64,000 nucleotides of DNA from Thiohalobacter thiocyanaticus (GCF_002356355.1 NZ_AP018052.1:1488001-1552000); one strand, 5' to 3'; counted from the first letter of the stretch, positions 32,464-42,066 are shown. Numbers and translations are program-made. The notes: generated from the letters alone by a model not told the origin.

Positions 32464-33168
32464 CTAAAGCGTCACTTTTACGACGCCGCGCGACACGACC
32501 CAGCCCTCGATGACCCGCTGACTGTTCAGGGCCTTGACGCGGATGCGCTCGCCCCGGGTGCCGTCGCTCATGGCCTCCCCGCGCATCCGCACCTGGAAAC
32601 GCTCGCTGCCGGTGAGCAGGGTGACGCGGTCACCCCGGTTGATCAGCCGCGGCGCGCTGAGCATGTTCGGGGTGATCACCGTGCCCGCGGGGATGGCGCG
32701 CCCGGCCAGCATGCCGGTGAGCTTGTCGGTGCGGTCGAAGTAGCCATAGCTCAGGCCGGACAGTTCCCGCTCGACCACCCTGAGTTGGGCCTCGCCGACG
32801 GCCTCGCCCCGCAGCAGCGGTTCCGAAGCCACCACCACCTGGCCAAAAACACTAATTTTTCCGGAAACATAGATTTTCCATTCGGTCGGCCCGGGGCAGC
32901 GTACCCCGACGCTGGTATTACCGCTCAGGCGGGCGCCGGCCGGCAGAAAGGCCTCCAGCGGCGCGCCGCAGCGCTTGAGCCGGAGCCGGCTGTCCAGGCG
33001 GCCGATGCTGGCCTCGACCTTGCCGCTGTGAGCGGCGGCGGCCTGTTCGGCCAGGAACCGCTGTGCCGTCTCCACTATGCCCTGGTGGGACTGGAATCCA
33101 GCCGGGGCGGCGCCGACCGTCTGGCCCAGTCCAAGTGCGATCATCAGTATCCAGGCACCCGCTTTCAC
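32464..33168 (-). CDS. flgA: Flagellar P-ring assembly chaperone FlgA
   Basis: The protein has 234 residues from a GTG at 33168, preceded by AGGAG; the frame runs to 33318 but that part crosses the sigma-54 promoter. A signal peptide (about residues 1-20, ending TVGA) directs it to the periplasm. The SAF-domain C-terminus (GRAIPAGTVITPNMLSAPRLINRGDRVTLL) and a tail ending EGWVVSRGVVKVTL are typical of FlgA, which helps FlgI assemble. It is divergent from cheV. Confidence 0.93.
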   Translation of the reverse strand: MKAGAWILMIALGLGQTVGAAPAGFQSHQGIVETAQRFLAEQAAAAHSGKVEASIGRLDSRLRLKRCGAPLEAFLPAGARLSGNTSVGVRCPGPTEWKIYVSGKISVFGQVVVASEPLLRGEAVGEAQLRVVERELSGLSYGYFDRTDKLTGMLAGRAIPAGTVITPNMLSAPRLINRGDRVTLLTGSERFQVRMRGEAMSDGTRGERIRVKALNSQRVIEGWVVSRGVVKVTL

Positions 33169-33209
33169 CTGCCGCTCCTGTGTGTCGAATCTCAACTGCT
33201 CCTGCACGA

Positions 33210-33225
33210 TGCAATTGCTGTGCCG
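33210..33225 (-). promoter_or_regulatory. Predicted sigma-54 promoter of flgA
   Basis: On the minus strand CGGCAC-AGCAA-TTGCA fits the -24/-12 consensus TGGCAC-N5-TTGCA with one change, about 42 bases before the flgA GTG. Confidence 0.8.
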
Positions 33226-33239
33226 GAACCCGACCAGGC

Positions 33240-33267
33240 TCAAGAAAGCGCGTCGCCGGGCCGCTAC
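33240..33267 (+). promoter_or_regulatory. Possible sigma-28 promoter of cheV (weak)
   Basis: TCAAGAAA (33240-33247), 12 bases, then GCCGCTAC (33260-33267). The -10 half fits well; the -35 half and spacing are poor. Confidence 0.3.
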
Positions 33268-33310
33268 AGGGCGAGAACAGGAAGCCGCCCCCTTCGAAGG
33301 AGACCAACGC

Positions 33311-34267
33311 ATGAGCACCGTACTGGCCAGCGTCGATCAGCGCACCCAGCTTGCCGGACACAACCGTCTGGAAGTCTTGATGTTTACCCTGGATGGACGG
33401 CAGCGCTTCGGCATCAACGTGTTCAAGATCCAGGAGGTGATCCAGTGTCCGGCGCTGACCGAGGTGCCGCAGTCCCACCGGGTGGTGCGGGGCGTGGCGC
33501 ATCTGCGCGGCAAGACCATTCCGGTGCTGGATCTGGGAATGGCGATCGGCCGGCCGCCGCTGCAGGAGCCGCGCGAGGCCTTTGTCATCGTGACCGAGTT
33601 CAACCGCTCCACCCAGGGCTTTCTGGTGCGGATGGTCGACCGCATCGTCAATATGAACTGGGAACAGATCCTGCCGCCGCCCAACGGGGCCGGCAAGGAC
33701 AGCTATCTGACCGCCGTGACCCGGGTCGACGACGAGCTGGTCGAGATCATCGATGTGGAGAAGGTGCTCGCCGAGGTCATCGGCATGGACGAGAACATTT
33801 CCGAGGAGGTGCTGGCCGGGGTCGGGGCGGTCGAGCACGAGTGCCGGCCGCATATCCTGGTGGCGGATGACTCCATGGTCGCGCGCAACCAGATCAAGCG
33901 CACCCTGGACCAACTCAATATCGATGCCACCCTGGTCAGCGACGGCAGAAAGGCGCTGGAGCAGCTGCAGCAATGGGCCGAGCACGATCCCGACCGGCTG
34001 CGCGACCTGGCCATGGTCATCTCCGATGTGGAAATGCCCGAGATGGACGGCTATACCCTGACGACACGGATCCGCACCTCGCCGGAACTGGCGGGCCTGT
34101 ACGTGCTGCTGCACACATCCCTCAGCGGGGTATTCAACCACGCCATGGTGGAGAAGGTCGGCGCCGATGAATTCATTGCCAAGTTCAAGCCCGACCTGCT
34201 GGCCACCTCGGTGCTCAAGCAGGTCAACCAGACCCGACAGGAAGTGGGCGGGAGCACCGCCGGCTGA
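33311..34267 (+). CDS. cheV: Chemotaxis coupling protein CheV
   Basis: The 318-residue protein has a CheW-like domain (about residues 12-160: FGINVFKIQEVIQCPALTEVP, VVRGVAHLRGKTIPVLDLG) followed by a receiver (about 183-305) with HILVADDSMVARNQI and phospho-acceptor Asp in MVISDVEMPEMDG. CheV couples receptors to CheA and is tuned by phosphorylation. ATG 33311 follows GAAGGAGA; the frame upstream to 33077 is antisense to flgA. It lies directly before cheR, as in Pseudomonas. Confidence 0.95.
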   Translation: MSTVLASVDQRTQLAGHNRLEVLMFTLDGRQRFGINVFKIQEVIQCPALTEVPQSHRVVRGVAHLRGKTIPVLDLGMAIGRPPLQEPREAFVIVTEFNRSTQGFLVRMVDRIVNMNWEQILPPPNGAGKDSYLTAVTRVDDELVEIIDVEKVLAEVIGMDENISEEVLAGVGAVEHECRPHILVADDSMVARNQIKRTLDQLNIDATLVSDGRKALEQLQQWAEHDPDRLRDLAMVISDVEMPEMDGYTLTTRIRTSPELAGLYVLLHTSLSGVFNHAMVEKVGADEFIAKFKPDLLATSVLKQVNQTRQEVGGSTAG

Positions 34268-34348
34268 ACCGCCGGCCTGCCGAACTGACAATCTGCTGCG
34301 GGTGCTGCATGCCGCCGGATGCGGCAGCCGCCTGACAAGGAACTTCGC

Positions 34349-35209
34349 TTGAACACAGCAAAAATCCCCTCCCAGGATTTCGATGCCTTCCGCGCCTTTC
34401 TCGAGGAAAGCTCCGGCATCGTACTCGGCGAGAACAAGCATTACCTGGTGCTCAGCCGCCTGGGCCGGCTCATGCGCGAGGCCAATATCGACAGCCTGGG
34501 TGAACTGGTCGAGCAGATGCGCAAGCCCTTCAGCCGCGGGCTGAAGGAGCAGGTCATCGAGGCGATGACGACCAACGAGACCTTCTGGTTCCGCGACAGC
34601 TTCCCCTTCGACATCCTCAGCCAGACCATCCTGCCCGACCTGGCCTCACGCCGGGTGCGGCTGCCGCGGATCTGGTCGGCGGCCTGCTCCAGCGGTCAGG
34701 AGGCCTACTCCATCAGCATGACCATGCAGGAGTTCATGGCCGAGAACCCCGGCAAGCTCGGCGAGGCCGAGATCCTGGGCACGGACATCGCCCCCACCGT
34801 GATTCAGGAGGCGCAGGCCGGGCGTTACGACGGTCTGGCCGTGGCACGCGGCCTGTCCGAGGAGCGCAAGCAGAAGTACTTCACCCAGCAGGGGCTGCAC
34901 TGGGTGGTGAAGGATGAGATCAAGCGCCGGGTGCGCTTCACCCTGGCCAACCTGCTGCAGAGTTACAACCCCCTGGGCCGCTTCGACGTGATCTTCTGCC
35001 GCAACGTATTGATCTATTTCTCCACCGAGTCCAAGCGTGACATGATCGCCCGCATGGCCCGCTGCCTGAATCCCGGCGGCTATCTTTTTCTCGGCTCGTC
35101 CGAGTCCATCACCCAGCACTCCGATGCCTTCGAACTGGTGCGCGCCCCGCGCGGCTCCGTATATAAACTGAAGGAAGACCTGGAGCGGGGACGCCTGGCC
35201 GGACGTTGA
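34349..35209 (+). CDS. cheR: Chemotaxis protein methyltransferase CheR
   Basis: The protein has 286 residues from TTG 34349, which has AAGGAA 7 bases upstream; ATG 34319 is an alternative without a ribosome site. The N-terminal helical domain (to about 75) precedes the SAM methyltransferase domain with TTNETFWFRDSFPFD, WSAACSSGQEAYSI (SAM loop), LGTDIAPTVIQEAQ and RFDVIFCRNVLIYF. CheR methylates receptor glutamates with SAM for adaptation. It follows cheV by about 80 bases. Confidence 0.94.
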   Translation: MNTAKIPSQDFDAFRAFLEESSGIVLGENKHYLVLSRLGRLMREANIDSLGELVEQMRKPFSRGLKEQVIEAMTTNETFWFRDSFPFDILSQTILPDLASRRVRLPRIWSAACSSGQEAYSISMTMQEFMAENPGKLGEAEILGTDIAPTVIQEAQAGRYDGLAVARGLSEERKQKYFTQQGLHWVVKDEIKRRVRFTLANLLQSYNPLGRFDVIFCRNVLIYFSTESKRDMIARMARCLNPGGYLFLGSSESITQHSDAFELVRAPRGSVYKLKEDLERGRLAGR

Positions 35210-35211
35210 CC

Positions 35212-35293
35212 GTAGGATGGGTGAAGGCGCGTAGCGCCGTAACCCATCGCGTTCGGCGGACAGATGGGTTGCGCTGTGCTCCACCCATCCTAC
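35212..35293. repeat. Interspersed palindrome, family A copy 4
   Basis: GTAGGATGGGTGAAGGCGCG and CTCCACCCATCCTAC form the outer stem; GTAACCCATC / GATGGGTTGC pair inside. It begins 2 bases after the cheR stop. The rest of the 300-base gap to flgB holds a polypyrimidine-rich stretch of no recognised role and the flgB promoter. Confidence 0.93.
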
Positions 35294-35456
35294 CTTCGAC
35301 CAATTAGACACCACTGCGCGTCCCGCGCCCCCGCGCCTCTGCGTTGAATATCCGCGCCGCCCTTTGCCGCCCGGCGGCGGAATATTGCCGCTTACCCTTG
35401 CCGCGGCCGCCCTCCCGAAAACGAAATCCCTGTAAAAACAAGCCTTCCGCCTGTGC

Positions 35457-35472
35457 TGGCACAGGCATTGCT
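35457..35472 (+). promoter_or_regulatory. Predicted sigma-54 promoter of the flgB operon
   Basis: TGGCAC-AGGCA-TTGCT is a perfect match to the -24/-12 consensus TGGCAC-N5-TTGCW, 38 bases before the flgB ATG. Confidence 0.9.
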
Positions 35473-35509
35473 AAGACATGGCCCAAACGAACTAAAGTTT
35501 GAGGTTGCC

Positions 35510-35905
35510 ATGCCGATATCGCTCGATTCCCTGCTGGGGCCCATGCCGGAAGCGCTCAATCTGCGCGCCCGGCGCAACGAGCTGCTGGCCTCCAACATCG
35601 CCAACGCCGACACGCCCAACTACAAGGCGCGCGACATCGATTTCCGCGCCGTCATGCGCAACGCCGGCGACGAGCAGCTCAGGCTCGCCTCCACTCAGTC
35701 CGGTCATATCTCCACCAGCGCGGATACCTATGCCGGCATCCCGCTGAAATACCGCGTTCCCGCGCAGCCTTCCATGGACGGCAATACCGTCGATATGCAG
35801 CAGGAACAGGCGGAGTTCTCCAGCAACAGCGTCATGTACCAGACCACGCTGGAATTCCTCGGCCGCAAGTTCAGCGGCATCAAGTCCACGCTGAGAGGTG
35901 AATGA
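35510..35905 (+). CDS. flgB: Flagellar basal-body rod protein FlgB
   Basis: The 131-residue proximal rod subunit has the rod/hook signature LLASNIANADTPNYKARDIDF (about residues 23-43) and a C-terminal helix NSVMYQTTLEFLGRKFSGIKSTL. GAGG lies 5 bases before ATG 35510. The frame continues upstream to 35453 through the sigma-54 promoter, so it cannot start there. It is first in the flgB-L run. Confidence 0.95.
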   Translation: MPISLDSLLGPMPEALNLRARRNELLASNIANADTPNYKARDIDFRAVMRNAGDEQLRLASTQSGHISTSADTYAGIPLKYRVPAQPSMDGNTVDMQQEQAEFSSNSVMYQTTLEFLGRKFSGIKSTLRGE

Positions 35906-35907
35906 TC

Positions 35908-36324
35908 ATGTCTCTGTTCAAGGTCTTCGATATTGCCGGCTCGGCCATGAGTGCCCAGAACACCCGACTCAACACCACCGCCAGCAATCTGGCCAATGCC
36001 GAGACCGTCAGTTCGACCGAGGAGGGTGCCTATCGTGCCCGTCAGCCGGTCTTCGCCGCGATGATGAAAGGACTCTATGGCACCGGACCCGAGTCGGTGG
36101 GTGTCCAGGTCCGCGGCGTGGTGGAGAGCGATGCACCGGTGCAGATGCGCTACGCGCCCGACAACCCCATGGCCAACGAGGACGGTTATGTGTACCAGTC
36201 CAATGTGAACATGGTCGACGAGATGGTGAACATGATCTCCGCCTCGCGCAGTTATCAGAACAACGTGGAAGTGATCAATACCTCCAAACAGCTGCTGCTC
36301 GCCACGCTGAGAATGGGCGAGTGA
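35908..36324 (+). CDS. flgC: Flagellar basal-body rod protein FlgC
   Basis: The 138-residue rod subunit begins MSLFKVFDIAGSAMSAQ and has the rod signature RLNTTASNLANAETVSS. The C-terminus SRSYQNNVEVINTSKQLLLATLRMG is typical. ATG 35902 overlaps the flgB stop; ATG 35908 fits family length and the GAGAGGTGA ribosome site better. Confidence 0.95.
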   Translation: MSLFKVFDIAGSAMSAQNTRLNTTASNLANAETVSSTEEGAYRARQPVFAAMMKGLYGTGPESVGVQVRGVVESDAPVQMRYAPDNPMANEDGYVYQSNVNMVDEMVNMISASRSYQNNVEVINTSKQLLLATLRMGE

Positions 36325-36352
36325 GCAGGGCAGCCACCCAGGGAGTCAGTCA

Positions 36353-37039
36353 ATGAATGACATATCCAGTCTGCAGGACATCTACACCGGCGCCGGTCTG
36401 CGTACCAGTGAGGAGGCCCGCCGGGCCGAGTCCAAGGTGAAGAACGATCTCGGCCAGGAGGATTTCCTGGATCTGATGGTCGCCCAGCTGCGCAACCAGG
36501 ATCCGATGAAGCCCATGGAGGACGGTGAATTCCTCACCCAGATGGCCCAGTTCAGCACCTCCACCGGGATCCAGGAGCTCAAGGACTCGTTCAAGAGCTT
36601 CAGCGAGTCCATGCATTCCGGCCAGACGCTGCAGGCCGCCGGCCTGGTCGGCCGCTCGGTACTGGCACCGACCGGGGTCGGGCGCCTGGAGGCGGGCGGC
36701 AGCCTGAGCGGCAGCGTTGAACTGCCCGAAAGCAGCGGCAACATCGAAGTCCGCATCTTCAATCAATCCGGCGAACTGGTGCGCAGCATGGGGCTGGGCC
36801 AGCAGGCCGCCGGATCGGTGCCCTTCAAGTGGGACGGTCTGGATGACCAGGGCCAGGCCCTGCCCGCGGGGGATTACCTGATCGAGGCCTCGGCGGATAC
36901 CGGCGAGGGCGCCGAAGCTGTCGAAACCCTGATCGCCACGGAAGTGGAAAACGTCACGATCAACCGCTCCGGCGGTCTGCTGCTCGGCCTCAACGGCGGC
37001 AGGACCCTGGAGTTGTCCGAAGTTCGCCAGATTCAGTAA
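36353..37039 (+). CDS. flgD: Flagellar hook assembly (capping) protein FlgD
   Basis: The 228-residue protein has the conserved FlgD start LGQEDFLDLMVAQLRNQDP (about residues 32-50) and TQMAQFSTSTGIQELKDSF, then a Tudor-like/Fn3-like C-terminal part with FKWDGLDDQGQALPAGDY. FlgD caps the growing hook and is later lost. It lies between flgC and flgE. Confidence 0.95.
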   Translation: MNDISSLQDIYTGAGLRTSEEARRAESKVKNDLGQEDFLDLMVAQLRNQDPMKPMEDGEFLTQMAQFSTSTGIQELKDSFKSFSESMHSGQTLQAAGLVGRSVLAPTGVGRLEAGGSLSGSVELPESSGNIEVRIFNQSGELVRSMGLGQQAAGSVPFKWDGLDDQGQALPAGDYLIEASADTGEGAEAVETLIATEVENVTINRSGGLLLGLNGGRTLELSEVRQIQ

Positions 37040-37052
37040 AGGAGAATCGGCC

Positions 37053-38306
37053 ATGCCTTTCAGTATCGCACTCAGTGGTTTGAATGCTGCCTCGTCCGAC
37101 CTCGAGGTCACCGGCAACAATATCGCCAACTCCAGCACCAATGGCTTCAAATCCTCCCGCACCGAGTTCTCCGATGTCTTCGCCGTCAGCACCGGCGGCG
37201 TGAGCGCCACTGCCATCGGCAGCGGCGTGCGCCTGGCCAATGTGGCGCAGGAATTCGGCCAGGGCAATATCGACTTCACCAGCAGCACCCTGGACCTGGC
37301 CATCAACGGCGAGGGCTTCTTCGTGCTCTCCGACGGTGGCAGCCAGATCTATTCCCGCGCCGGTGCCTACAACATCGACCGCAATGGCTATGTGGTGAAC
37401 TCCGCCGGTCAGCGGCTGCAGGTCTTCGATCCCATCGGGACCTCGGGTGATACCTTCAATACCGGCTCGCTGAGCGATCTTCAGGTCTCGCAGACCGAAG
37501 GCGCGCCGCAGGCCACCTCGGACATCGGCGTCAACATGAACCTGGATTCCAGCGATCCGGTGATTACCGCCCCGTTTGACCCGAATGACGCGACCACCTT
37601 CAACTTCTCGACCTCCTTCTCGGTGTTCGACTCCCAGGGTGTGGAGCACTCGGCCACGGTCTATTTCCAGAAGCAGGCCAGCAACGACTGGGATGCGCGT
37701 CTGTATCTCGACGGTACGGACCCGGGCGACGTGGTTCAGGTCGGCGGCAGTGATACCTTCAATTTCACCTTTGACGACGTCGGCCAGCTGGTCTCCGGCA
37801 GCGGCGACCTCACCGGCACCGAGGTCGTCTTCGATGCCAAGAACCCCGGCAACGGCGCCGCCGATCTGAACTTCACCATGGATCTGGCCGAGGTGGTCCA
37901 GTATGGCGGCGGCTTTACCGTGAACTCACTCAGCCAGGATGGTTTCGCCAAGGGCAAGCTGAGCGGACTCAGCATCAGCGACGAGGGCGTCATTTCGGCC
38001 CGCTTCACCAACGGCCAGTCCAACGCCCTGGGCAAGGTGGCGCTGGCGAGCTTCCCCAACCCGGGCGAGCTGCGCCAGGTCGGCAACACCAACTGGGCCG
38101 AGACCTTCTCCTCCGGCCAGCCGCTGGTCGGCGAGCCGGGCACCGGCAGCCTGGGGGCGATCCAGTCCGGGGCGCTGGAGTCCTCGAACGTGGATATCGC
38201 CGCGGAGTTGATCAAGCTGATCACCGCCCAGCGCAACTTCCAGGCCAACTCCCAGGTGATCAGCACTGCCGACACCATCACCCAGACTATCATCAACATC
38301 CGTTAA
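37053..38306 (+). CDS. flgE: Flagellar hook protein FlgE
   Basis: The 417-residue hook subunit has the N-terminal MPFSIALSGLNAASSDLEVTG and NNIANSSTNGFKSSRTEF motifs and the C-terminal SSNVDIAAELIKLITAQRNFQANSQVISTAD helix shared by axial proteins. The central D1/D2 part is Asp/Thr/Ser-rich. A strong AAAGGAG site precedes the ATG. Confidence 0.96.
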   Translation: MPFSIALSGLNAASSDLEVTGNNIANSSTNGFKSSRTEFSDVFAVSTGGVSATAIGSGVRLANVAQEFGQGNIDFTSSTLDLAINGEGFFVLSDGGSQIYSRAGAYNIDRNGYVVNSAGQRLQVFDPIGTSGDTFNTGSLSDLQVSQTEGAPQATSDIGVNMNLDSSDPVITAPFDPNDATTFNFSTSFSVFDSQGVEHSATVYFQKQASNDWDARLYLDGTDPGDVVQVGGSDTFNFTFDDVGQLVSGSGDLTGTEVVFDAKNPGNGAADLNFTMDLAEVVQYGGGFTVNSLSQDGFAKGKLSGLSISDEGVISARFTNGQSNALGKVALASFPNPGELRQVGNTNWAETFSSGQPLVGEPGTGSLGAIQSGALESSNVDIAAELIKLITAQRNFQANSQVISTADTITQTIINIR

Positions 38307-38320
38307 TGAGGTAAGCAGGG

Positions 38321-39061
38321 ATGGATAAGCTGCTCTATGTGGCCGCCAGCGGCGCCCGCCAGGTGATGGAGGCCCAGGCGGTGAACGCCAACAACCTGGC
38401 CAATGCCACCACCACCGGTTTTCAGGCCGATCTGGCGGCGGCGCGTGCCTATCAGCTGCAGGGGCAGGTCTTTCCCAGCCGGGTCTATGCCGAGTCCCAA
38501 CCGGGTGGAACCGATTTCAGCAAGGGTGCGGTTCAGCCCACCGGCCGCGACCTGGATGTCGCCGTCGACGGCCAGGGCTGGATCGCGGTGCAGGCGCCGG
38601 ACGGTGGCGAGGCCTATACCCGCGCCGGCAATCTGCGCATCTCACCGACCGGGATGCTGGAGACCGGCGCCGGTTATCCGGTGATGGGCGAGGGCGGTCC
38701 CATGCTGCTGCCTGATGCGCAGAAGGTGGAGATTGCATCCGACGGCACCGTGTCCATGCTGCCGGTGGGCCAGGATGCCACGGTGCTGGCCGTGGTCGGC
38801 CGCATCAAGGTGGTCAATCCCGATCCCACCCAGCTGCAGAAGGACACCAATGGACTGCTGCGGATGAGTGACGGCGGCCAGGCGCCGGCCTCGAATGAGG
38901 TCAAGCTGGTCAGCGGTGCGCTGGAGAACAGCAACGTGAACATGGTCGATGCCATGACCACCATGATCGGACTGTCGCGGCAGTTCGAGGCCAACATCAA
39001 GCTGATGGAGACGGCCCGCGAGAACGATTCGGCTTCGGCGCAGCTGATGCGAATGGGTTAA
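38321..39061 (+). CDS. flgF: Flagellar basal-body rod protein FlgF
   Basis: The 246-residue distal rod subunit has an N-terminal MDKLLYVAASGARQVMEAQAV motif and NANNLANATTTGFQADLAA, and the C-terminal ENSNVNMVDAMTTMIGLSRQFEANIKLM helix. It follows flgE by 14 bases. Confidence 0.95.
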   Translation: MDKLLYVAASGARQVMEAQAVNANNLANATTTGFQADLAAARAYQLQGQVFPSRVYAESQPGGTDFSKGAVQPTGRDLDVAVDGQGWIAVQAPDGGEAYTRAGNLRISPTGMLETGAGYPVMGEGGPMLLPDAQKVEIASDGTVSMLPVGQDATVLAVVGRIKVVNPDPTQLQKDTNGLLRMSDGGQAPASNEVKLVSGALENSNVNMVDAMTTMIGLSRQFEANIKLMETARENDSASAQLMRMG

Positions 39062-39074
39062 TGAGGACTGAATT

Positions 39075-39860
39075 ATGAACAAGGCAATGTGGGTTGCGAT
39101 GACCGGGCTCGAGGCACAGCAGACCCGGATGAACAACATCTCGAATAATCTGGCCAACGTGAATACGACCGGCTTCAAGCGCGATCGGGCGGTGTTCGAG
39201 GATCTGCTCTACCAGAACATTCGCCAGGCAGGCGCACAGTCATCGCAGGACACCCAGCTGCCCTCGGGCCTGATGCTAGGCACCGGCGTGCGCACCGTTG
39301 CCACCCAGAAGCTGCACACTCAGGGCAATGTGGTGCAGACCAACAACTCCTTCGACGTGGCCGTGCAGGGCCGGGGTTATCTGCAGGTGCTGATGCCGGA
39401 TGGCAGCCTGGCCTACACCCGCGACGGCAGCCTGATGAAGAACAGCGACGGCCAGCTGGTGACCTCCAGCGGCTATCCGATCCAGCCGGCCATCACCATC
39501 GACGAGAACGCGCAGAGCGTCACCATCAGCTCCGACGGCGTGGTCAGTGTGCAACTCTCCGGCCAGGCCGCGCCGACCCAGGCCGGCACCATCCAGCTGG
39601 CGGATTTCGTCAATGCCACCGGCCTGCAGCCGATCGGTCAGAACCTGTTCATCGAGACCGCTTCCAGCGGCGCCCCCACGGTGAATGACCCGGGCACCAA
39701 CGGCACCGGCACCCTGATCCAGGGCTCGCTTGAGACCTCGAATGTGAACATCGTCGAGGAACTGGTGAACATGATCGAGACCCAGCGCGCCTACGAGATG
39801 AACTCCAAGACCATCTCCTCGGTGGACCGCATGCTGCAGTACGTGAATCAGAATCTCTAA
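39075..39860 (+). CDS. flgG: Flagellar distal rod protein FlgG
   Basis: The 261-residue rod protein begins [20 protein letters not shown], followed by [20 protein letters not shown] and [19 protein letters not shown]. The C-terminus [25 protein letters not shown] is typical. Good ATGAGGA site upstream. Confidence 0.96.
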   Translation: MNKAMWVAMTGLEAQQTRMNNISNNLANVNTTGFKRDRAVFEDLLYQNIRQAGAQSSQDTQLPSGLMLGTGVRTVATQKLHTQGNVVQTNNSFDVAVQGRGYLQVLMPDGSLAYTRDGSLMKNSDGQLVTSSGYPIQPAITIDENAQSVTISSDGVVSVQLSGQAAPTQAGTIQLADFVNATGLQPIGQNLFIETASSGAPTVNDPGTNGTGTLIQGSLETSNVNIVEELVNMIETQRAYEMNSKTISSVDRMLQYVNQNL

Positions 39861-39887
39861 GGTGATTTTGAATCGTGAATATTGAGT

Positions 39888-39973
39888 CGTCATTGCGAGC
39901 GCAGCGCGGCAATCCCATAACGTCGATGCAGTCAGTCGGAGATTGCCGCGGCGCTGCGCGCCTCGCAATGACG
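39888..39973. repeat. Interspersed palindrome, family C copy 1
   Basis: CGTCATTGCGAGCGCAGCGCG at the left and CGCCTCGCAATGACG at the right form the outer stem, with GCGGCAATC / GATTGCCGC inside. It fills the flgG-flgH gap and ends 32 bases before the flgH start. Confidence 0.92.
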
Positions 39974-40005
39974 TCGTTCCGGATATCCGGATGTGGAGGC
40001 TTGAA

Positions 40006-40674
40006 ATGAAGTCATTGCACAAGCTTTTGCCCGTTTTGTGGCTGCTGGGCACAGTGCTCGCCGGCGGCTGCGCCACCCATCCCGGGCCGCGCGCGGATTA
40101 CCGTCCGCCCATGCCGCAGCCGCAGACGCCGCCGCCTCAGACGCAGGGCACCATCTACCACTCGGGCACTGCCATGTATCTGTTCGAGGACATCAAGGCG
40201 CGGCGCGTCGGTGACATCATCACCATCGTGCTGGAGGAGCGCACCCAGGCCAGCAAGAACGCCAAGACCGAGACCGATAAGGAAACCTCGCTGGAATCCG
40301 AGACGCCCACGGCGCTGGGCGATACCTTCGGCAGGCTCGGCGCCTCGGTGGACAACAGCACCGAGTTCGACGGTGAGGGCAAGAGCAGCCAGAGCAACAG
40401 CCTGACCGGCAACATCACCGTCACCGTGGTGGACGTACACCCCAACGGCAACCTGGTGGTGCGCGGGGAGAAATGGCTGACCTTGAACCAGGGCGATGAA
40501 TATATCCAGATTTCGGGCATCGTGCGTCCGGTCGACGTGCGCCCGGACAACACCGTGCCCTCAACCCGGGTGGCGGATGCGCGCATTACCTACAGCGGCC
40601 AGGGCTTTGTGCACGATTCGAACACCATGGGCTGGTTCGCCCAGTTCTTCAACAGTGTCTTCTGGCCGTTCTGA
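40006..40674 (+). CDS. flgH: Flagellar L-ring protein FlgH (lipoprotein)
   Basis: The protein has 222 residues from ATG 40006 with GGAGG upstream; the frame back to 39943 runs through repeat C1. A lipoprotein signal ends LAGGC (Cys22). The body has GTIYHSGTAMYLFEDIKARRVGDIITIVLEE and GEKWLTLNQGDEYIQISGIVRP, standard FlgH blocks. It forms the outer-membrane bushing around the rod. Confidence 0.95.
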   Translation: MKSLHKLLPVLWLLGTVLAGGCATHPGPRADYRPPMPQPQTPPPQTQGTIYHSGTAMYLFEDIKARRVGDIITIVLEERTQASKNAKTETDKETSLESETPTALGDTFGRLGASVDNSTEFDGEGKSSQSNSLTGNITVTVVDVHPNGNLVVRGEKWLTLNQGDEYIQISGIVRPVDVRPDNTVPSTRVADARITYSGQGFVHDSNTMGWFAQFFNSVFWPF

Positions 40675-40691
40675 AAAAACAGTAAGGCCCT

Positions 40692-40776
40692 GTCATTGCG
40701 AGGAACGAAGTGACGCGGCAATCTCCAAATGGCTGGTTATACGTTATGAGATTGCCACGCTACGCTCGCAATGACG
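40692..40776. repeat. Interspersed palindrome, family C copy 2
   Basis: GTCATTGCGAGGAACGAAG and CTACGCTCGCAATGAC ends, with GCGGCAATCTCC / GAGATTGCCACGC inside. It occupies the gap between flgH and flgI. Confidence 0.92.
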
Positions 40777-40818
40777 GCTGACTCAGTGCCATTCGATTGT
40801 GAAAGGGAAACAAACATC

Positions 40819-41949
40819 ATGGTCCGCAACAGTAGAAAATCCAGCATCCGCTTCAGCGGCACGGGATTCCTCACAGTCCTGTTTCTGAGTCTCTTTGTGT
40901 CCGTCCCCGCCGCCGCCGAGCGCGTCAAGGACATCGCCACGGTGGCCGGGGTGCGCGACAACCAGCTGGTCGGCTACGGCATCGTCGTCGGGCTGGACGG
41001 CACCGGTGACAAGACCCCCTTCACCGTGCAGAGCGTGAAGAGCATGCTGGCCCAGTTCGGCGTCAAGGTGCCGGACGATCAGCGCATCTCGCTCAAGAAC
41101 GCCGCGGCCGTGACCCTGAGCGCGGACCTGCCGCCCTTCGCCAAGAAAGGACAGAAGATCGACATCACCGTCTCCTCCATCGGCGATGCCACCAGCCTGC
41201 GCGGCGGTACCCTGTTGATGTCGCCCCTGCGCGGCGCCGACGGTCAGGTCTACGCCATCGCCCAGGGCAACCTGGTGGTGGGCGGATTGAGCGCCGGCGG
41301 CAACGACGGCTCGCGCATCACGGTCAACGTACCCAGTGTCGGCCGCATTCCCAACGGTGCGACGGTCGAGCGCGAGGTGCTCAGCCCGTTCATGGAGGGT
41401 GACAGTCTGACCCTGAACCTGCATACCCCGGACTTCACTACCGCCAATCGTCTGGCCAGATCCATCAATGACCTGATCGGACCGGATTCGGCCCGCCCGA
41501 TGGATGCCGGTGCGGTCAGCGTCAATGCCCCGCGTGACCGCTCCCAGCGGGTGGCCTTCGTCTCGCTGCTGGAGAACCTGGAGGTCAATCCGGGCGAGGC
41601 GCCGGCACGGGTGATCGTCAACTCGCGCACCGGCACGGTGGTCATCGGCCAGCATGTGCGGGTGATGCCGGCCGCCGTGGCGCACGGCAATCTCACTGTC
41701 ACCATCACCGAGGACCCCCAGGTCAGCCAGCCGGCGCCGCTGTCCGAGGGCGAGACGGTGGTGACACCGTCCACGACCGTCGCCGTGGAGGAAGAGGACA
41801 ATCGCATGTTCTTGTTCGAGCCCGGCGTGACGCTGAACGACATCGTGGTCGCGGTCAACCGCGTGGGCGCAGCGCCCAGCGACCTGGTCGCCATCCTGGA
41901 GGCCCTCAAGCAGGCCGGCGCTCTGCGCGCCGAGTTGGTGGTGCTATGA
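40819..41949 (+). CDS. flgI: Flagellar P-ring protein FlgI
   Basis: The protein has 376 residues from ATG 40819 (AAAGGGA upstream); the longer frame from 40771 overlaps repeat C2. The signal peptide ends PAAA at about residue 33. The mature protein starts [33 protein letters not shown], the FlgI hallmark, and ends [20 protein letters not shown]. It forms the periplasmic ring in peptidoglycan. Confidence 0.96.
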   Translation: MVRNSRKSSIRFSGTGFLTVLFLSLFVSVPAAAERVKDIATVAGVRDNQLVGYGIVVGLDGTGDKTPFTVQSVKSMLAQFGVKVPDDQRISLKNAAAVTLSADLPPFAKKGQKIDITVSSIGDATSLRGGTLLMSPLRGADGQVYAIAQGNLVVGGLSAGGNDGSRITVNVPSVGRIPNGATVEREVLSPFMEGDSLTLNLHTPDFTTANRLARSINDLIGPDSARPMDAGAVSVNAPRDRSQRVAFVSLLENLEVNPGEAPARVIVNSRTGTVVIGQHVRVMPAAVAHGNLTVTITEDPQVSQPAPLSEGETVVTPSTTVAVEEEDNRMFLFEPGVTLNDIVVAVNRVGAAPSDLVAILEALKQAGALRAELVVL

Positions 41950-41963
41950 ATCATAAACACACC

Positions 41964-42047
41964 GTAGGATGGGTGAAGCGAAGCGCAACCCATCGGAACC
42001 GCTCCAAGCCGATGGGTTACGGCGCTGCGCGCCTGCACCCATCCTAC
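41964..42047. repeat. Interspersed palindrome, family A copy 5
   Basis: GTAGGATGGGTGAAGCGAAG and GCCTGCACCCATCCTAC at the ends; CAACCCATCGG / CCGATGGGTTAC inside. It fills the flgI-flgJ gap, ending 19 bases before the flgJ ATG. Confidence 0.93.
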
Positions 42048-42066
42048 GGGTGCACGGGGTGACGTG

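Noticed and set aside
33205-33222. Sigma-54 promoter reading toward cheV
   Set aside because: On the plus strand the spacing between GC-containing elements is two bases off; the same bases fit well only on the minus strand for flgA.
33311-33318. Longer flgA starting near 33318 and longer cheV starting at 33077
   Set aside because: Both would run through the divergent promoter region and the opposite gene; the shorter starts have ribosome sites.
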